DNA of 6,381 bases from Bacteroidales bacterium UBA3816 (GTDB lineage Bacteria > Bacteroidota > Bacteroidia > Bacteroidales > P3): positions 12,195 through 18,575 of the forward strand of contig DFDY01000165.1 of NCBI GenBank assembly GCA_002368955.1. Direction: 5' to 3'. Of this stretch, positions 6,362-6,381 are shown in pieces. A model generated the notes under the pieces. It was not told the origin of the DNA, made no database searches, and saw nothing but the letters and a program-made list of their open reading frames with translations. Every line of letters begins with the position of its first letter. Position 1 is the stretch's first letter. The translations under genes were made by a program, and so were the position numbers.

Positions 6362-6381
6362 TTGAGAATTGAGAATTGAGA
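6362..6381. repeat. Short tandem repeat of TTGAGAA, cut by the window end
   Basis: Starting one base after the ispE stop codon, the sequence reads TTGAGAA at 6362-6368 and 6369-6375, then TTGAGA at 6376-6381. This is two full units and most of a third, ending at the window edge. The full array length cannot be seen. It could be an intergenic microsatellite that varies between strains; I see no coding or hairpin potential in it. Confidence 0.7.

Overview
The window looks like a piece of a Bacteroidales (Bacteroidota) chromosome. The evidence is a GH92 lipoprotein with a typical Bacteroidota C-terminal layout, a RokA-type ROK hexokinase, start codons without Shine-Dalgarno sequences, TAnnTTTG promoter boxes on both sides of the divergent spacer, and a MEP-pathway gene (ispE). 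Genus cannot be set from the sequence. The coding regions are intact, and I see no mobile element, CRISPR array, tRNA or rRNA.

Layout: positions 1-158 are non-coding and hold two inverted repeats. Positions 4316 down to 159 (minus strand) carry a compact three-gene unit, transcribed in the order ROK sugar kinase, GH92 alpha-mannosidase lipoprotein, 79-residue cysteine-containing lipoprotein. The gaps are only 18 and 12 bp. Positions 4317-4459 are a divergent spacer with a promoter-like box facing each way. Positions 4460-6360 (plus strand) carry phoH and ispE, overlapping by 4 bp (ATGA). The last 21 bp begin a TTGAGAA tandem repeat that runs off the window.

How the genes may work together: the minus-strand unit reads as a small mannoside-salvage operon. 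An envelope-anchored GH92 enzyme would release mannose from alpha-mannosides, and the cytoplasmic ROK kinase would phosphorylate the imported hexose. No SusC/SusD pair, transporter or regulator is present, so uptake must be provided elsewhere. The plus-strand pair is housekeeping: a PhoH-family ATPase probably linked to RNA metabolism, and the fourth enzyme of non-mevalonate isoprenoid synthesis. The least understood element is the small lipoprotein at the end of the mannosidase operon. I do not see a clear new defence or mobile system here.
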